Of a stretch of DNA of 6,276 nt, positions 5,167 to 6,276 are shown one piece after another. How positions within the stretch are numbered: the first letter of the stretch is position 1; every line of letters begins with the position of its first letter. The position numbers and the translations under genes are program-made. Location of the stretch: contig JBBTXQ010000038.1 of the NCBI GenBank assembly GCA_038062165.1, forward strand, positions 1 through 6,276, written 5' to 3'. The notes beneath the pieces are model-generated. The model saw only the letters and a list, made by a program, of their open reading frames with translations, did no database searches and was not told where the DNA came from. This DNA comes from DATDSR01 sp038062165 (GTDB lineage Bacteria; Patescibacteriota; Minisyncoccia; Phycocordibacterales; DATDSR01).

Positions 5167-6276
5167 ATGCTCATGAGTCCTGACAAGGGTGGAATTCTAA
5201 GAAAAATTTTGTCTTCACCTTGGACGTGGGGAATTGTTTTGCTCATAGTGATTCGCGTACTTTCTGTTCAGTTGGCTTTTGAGAATATCCCTTTTACAAA
5301 TGTGACGAATGGGGTTTTCGAAGACGGTGGAGATGGTGTGAGTTATTATCGAATCACGAATCAAATACTGAATGGAGACTTTAATTACGAACCGCACTTT
5401 ATCGGATTCTTTATTTTTCTAGCTCCAATTTTGAAAATTGCAGGTCACGATGCCTCTTTCATAGAGATCTCTAAACTCATGGCCTGGGTTAACGGGGTCG
5501 GGCTATATGTAATGGCAACTATTTTAGTTTGGTTACTGGCTTGGCATATATTAAAGAGCAAAAAATTGGCGCATGTCACATCTGCTATATTTTTAATATA
5601 CCCGTATATTTTTTATTATCTTTTCGAGCTATTTGGTTCCGGCAGTGCCACTCTCGAAGAGTTTAGGATTAGTCGCTTCACGCAATTAAATTTTCTAAAC
5701 GTATTGTCCGATCCACTCTCCGCCGTGCTTGGATACGCGTCACTCGCTCTGCTCCTGTATATAGTTATTAGAGAAAGAAAATTGTGGGTTTATGTCCTTA
5801 CGGGATTCCTGCTTTCGTTCTTTGTAATAACTAGAACCCAAAATGTGTTCGCCTTACTTCTCTTTGTGCCTGCTCTATTAATTTTAAAAAGATATAAAGG
5901 TTTTATTTACTTCGCTTTAGCAGGTTTGCCTCTTGGAATCTTGCAATTAGTAGCGAACTATTTAAGCGGCGGATCAACTGTCGCCAGTCCTTATAGCTTG
6001 TATTATGGCGGGGAATTGCATATTCAAATGTTTAGTCTCAAATACCCTTTGCGTCTTATTACTTACCCTCTTGATCACATTCCCTTTTTACTTTTGATAG
6101 AAGCTGTTTTGGTTGTTTTAATTTTATATGGCTTATGGAAACTAATTAAAGAAGATAAGAAGCTGGGTTTACTTGTGTCGGGGCATCTCTTCTTCAACAT
6201 TGTCCCCCTATTATTTATCGAATCTGTTATGCGCAACCCGCGTTACTTTTTGTCTGTTATACCTCTTGTCTTCATT
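5167..6276 (+). CDS. Polytopic GT-C / GT39-like membrane glycosyltransferase (C-terminus cut by window edge)
   Basis: The frame stays open for 370 codons to the window end. A first helix (about 19-38) is followed by an acidic outer loop EDGGDGVSYYR (52-62), then many hydrophobic segments (about 78-93, 106-128, 137-153, 186-201, 207-222, 226-240, 246-264, 303-324 and 334-351). This layout is typical of GT-C fold enzymes such as GT39/PMT, ArnT and mannosyltransferases. They use a polyprenyl-phosphate sugar donor, with an acidic residue in the first outer loop as a catalytic or metal site; Asp53 or Asp56 fits. The late RNPRYFLSVIPL (356-367) matches the common R-x-RY near the last core helices of such proteins. 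Family members usually have 450-600 residues, so a third may be missing. It probably adds a sugar to a lipid-linked or surface acceptor. Met1 (5167) is favoured over Met3 (5173) because the -10 box lies 6 bases before it. The exact family remains tentative. Confidence 0.8.
   Translation, partial: MLMSPDKGGILRKILSSPWTWGIVLLIVIRVLSVQLAFENIPFTNVTNGVFEDGGDGVSYYRITNQILNGDFNYEPHFIGFFIFLAPILKIAGHDASFIEISKLMAWVNGVGLYVMATILVWLLAWHILKSKKLAHVTSAIFLIYPYIFYYLFELFGSGSATLEEFRISRFTQLNFLNVLSDPLSAVLGYASLALLLYIVIRERKLWVYVLTGFLLSFFVITRTQNVFALLLFVPALLILKRYKGFIYFALAGLPLGILQLVANYLSGGSTVASPYSLYYGGELHIQMFSLKYPLRLITYPLDHIPFLLLIEAVLVVLILYGLWKLIKEDKKLGLLVSGHLFFNIVPLLFIESVMRNPRYFLSVIPLVFI

Noticed and set aside
5215..5397. 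Minus-strand frame opposite the start of the GT-C gene.
   Set aside because: It overlaps the first helix and acidic loop of a convincing membrane enzyme and has no supporting signal.

Overview
The window reads as bacterial chromosomal DNA from a surface-polysaccharide (glycan) biosynthesis region. Six genes lie on the minus strand and one on the plus strand. The AT-leaning sugar genes (one sampled line, 3361-3420, is 22/60 G+C) open mostly without a recognisable Shine-Dalgarno sequence. Promoters are of the bacterial sigma-70 type with a TGTG extension before the -10 hexamer. UGA, UAG and UAA all serve as plausible stops. Phylum cannot be fixed from this window. A small-genome candidate phylum (Patescibacteria/CPR-like) or another group that uses leaderless mRNAs would fit, but that is a guess.

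Layout. Minus strand, in order of transcription: a small EamA/DMT-like membrane protein (4088-3603), a flippase-like UPF0104/LPG-synthase-TM membrane protein (3546-2593), an NAD-dependent nucleotide-sugar epimerase (2587-1634), a left-handed beta-helix acyltransferase (1631-1053) and a DegT/DnrJ/EryC1/StrS PLP aminotransferase (1060 to beyond base 1). Junctions are 56, 5, 2 and -8 bases with no terminator visible, so this looks like one operon. It runs from a promoter that touches the start codon of the DMT-like gene. Epimerase, aminotransferase and acyltransferase together suggest synthesis of an N-acylated amino sugar on a nucleotide carrier. The two membrane proteins would act at the membrane step of glycan or lipid-linked sugar handling.

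Upstream of that operon sits a self-contained unit of different base composition (one sampled line, 4621-4680, is 35/60 G+C). It has a near-consensus promoter (5067-5095), a divergent PP2C-type phosphatase-like gene (5009-4167) and a strong intrinsic terminator (4123-4165). It resembles an inserted 'moron' cassette between sugar genes. The encoded protein keeps three of the acidic PP2C metal positions but has Gly-Glu where the last Asp motif is expected.

On the plus strand from 5167 to the window end is a partial polytopic GT-C/GT39-like glycosyltransferase. Its -10 box lies 6 bases before the ATG, so its mRNA is probably leaderless. The DMT-like gene has the same geometry. The most distinctive observations are the cassette, the altered PP2C site and the shared leaderless TGTGn promoters. 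I found no RNA gene, CRISPR array, transposase or complete insertion sequence, and no gene-free stretch longer than about 160 bases.
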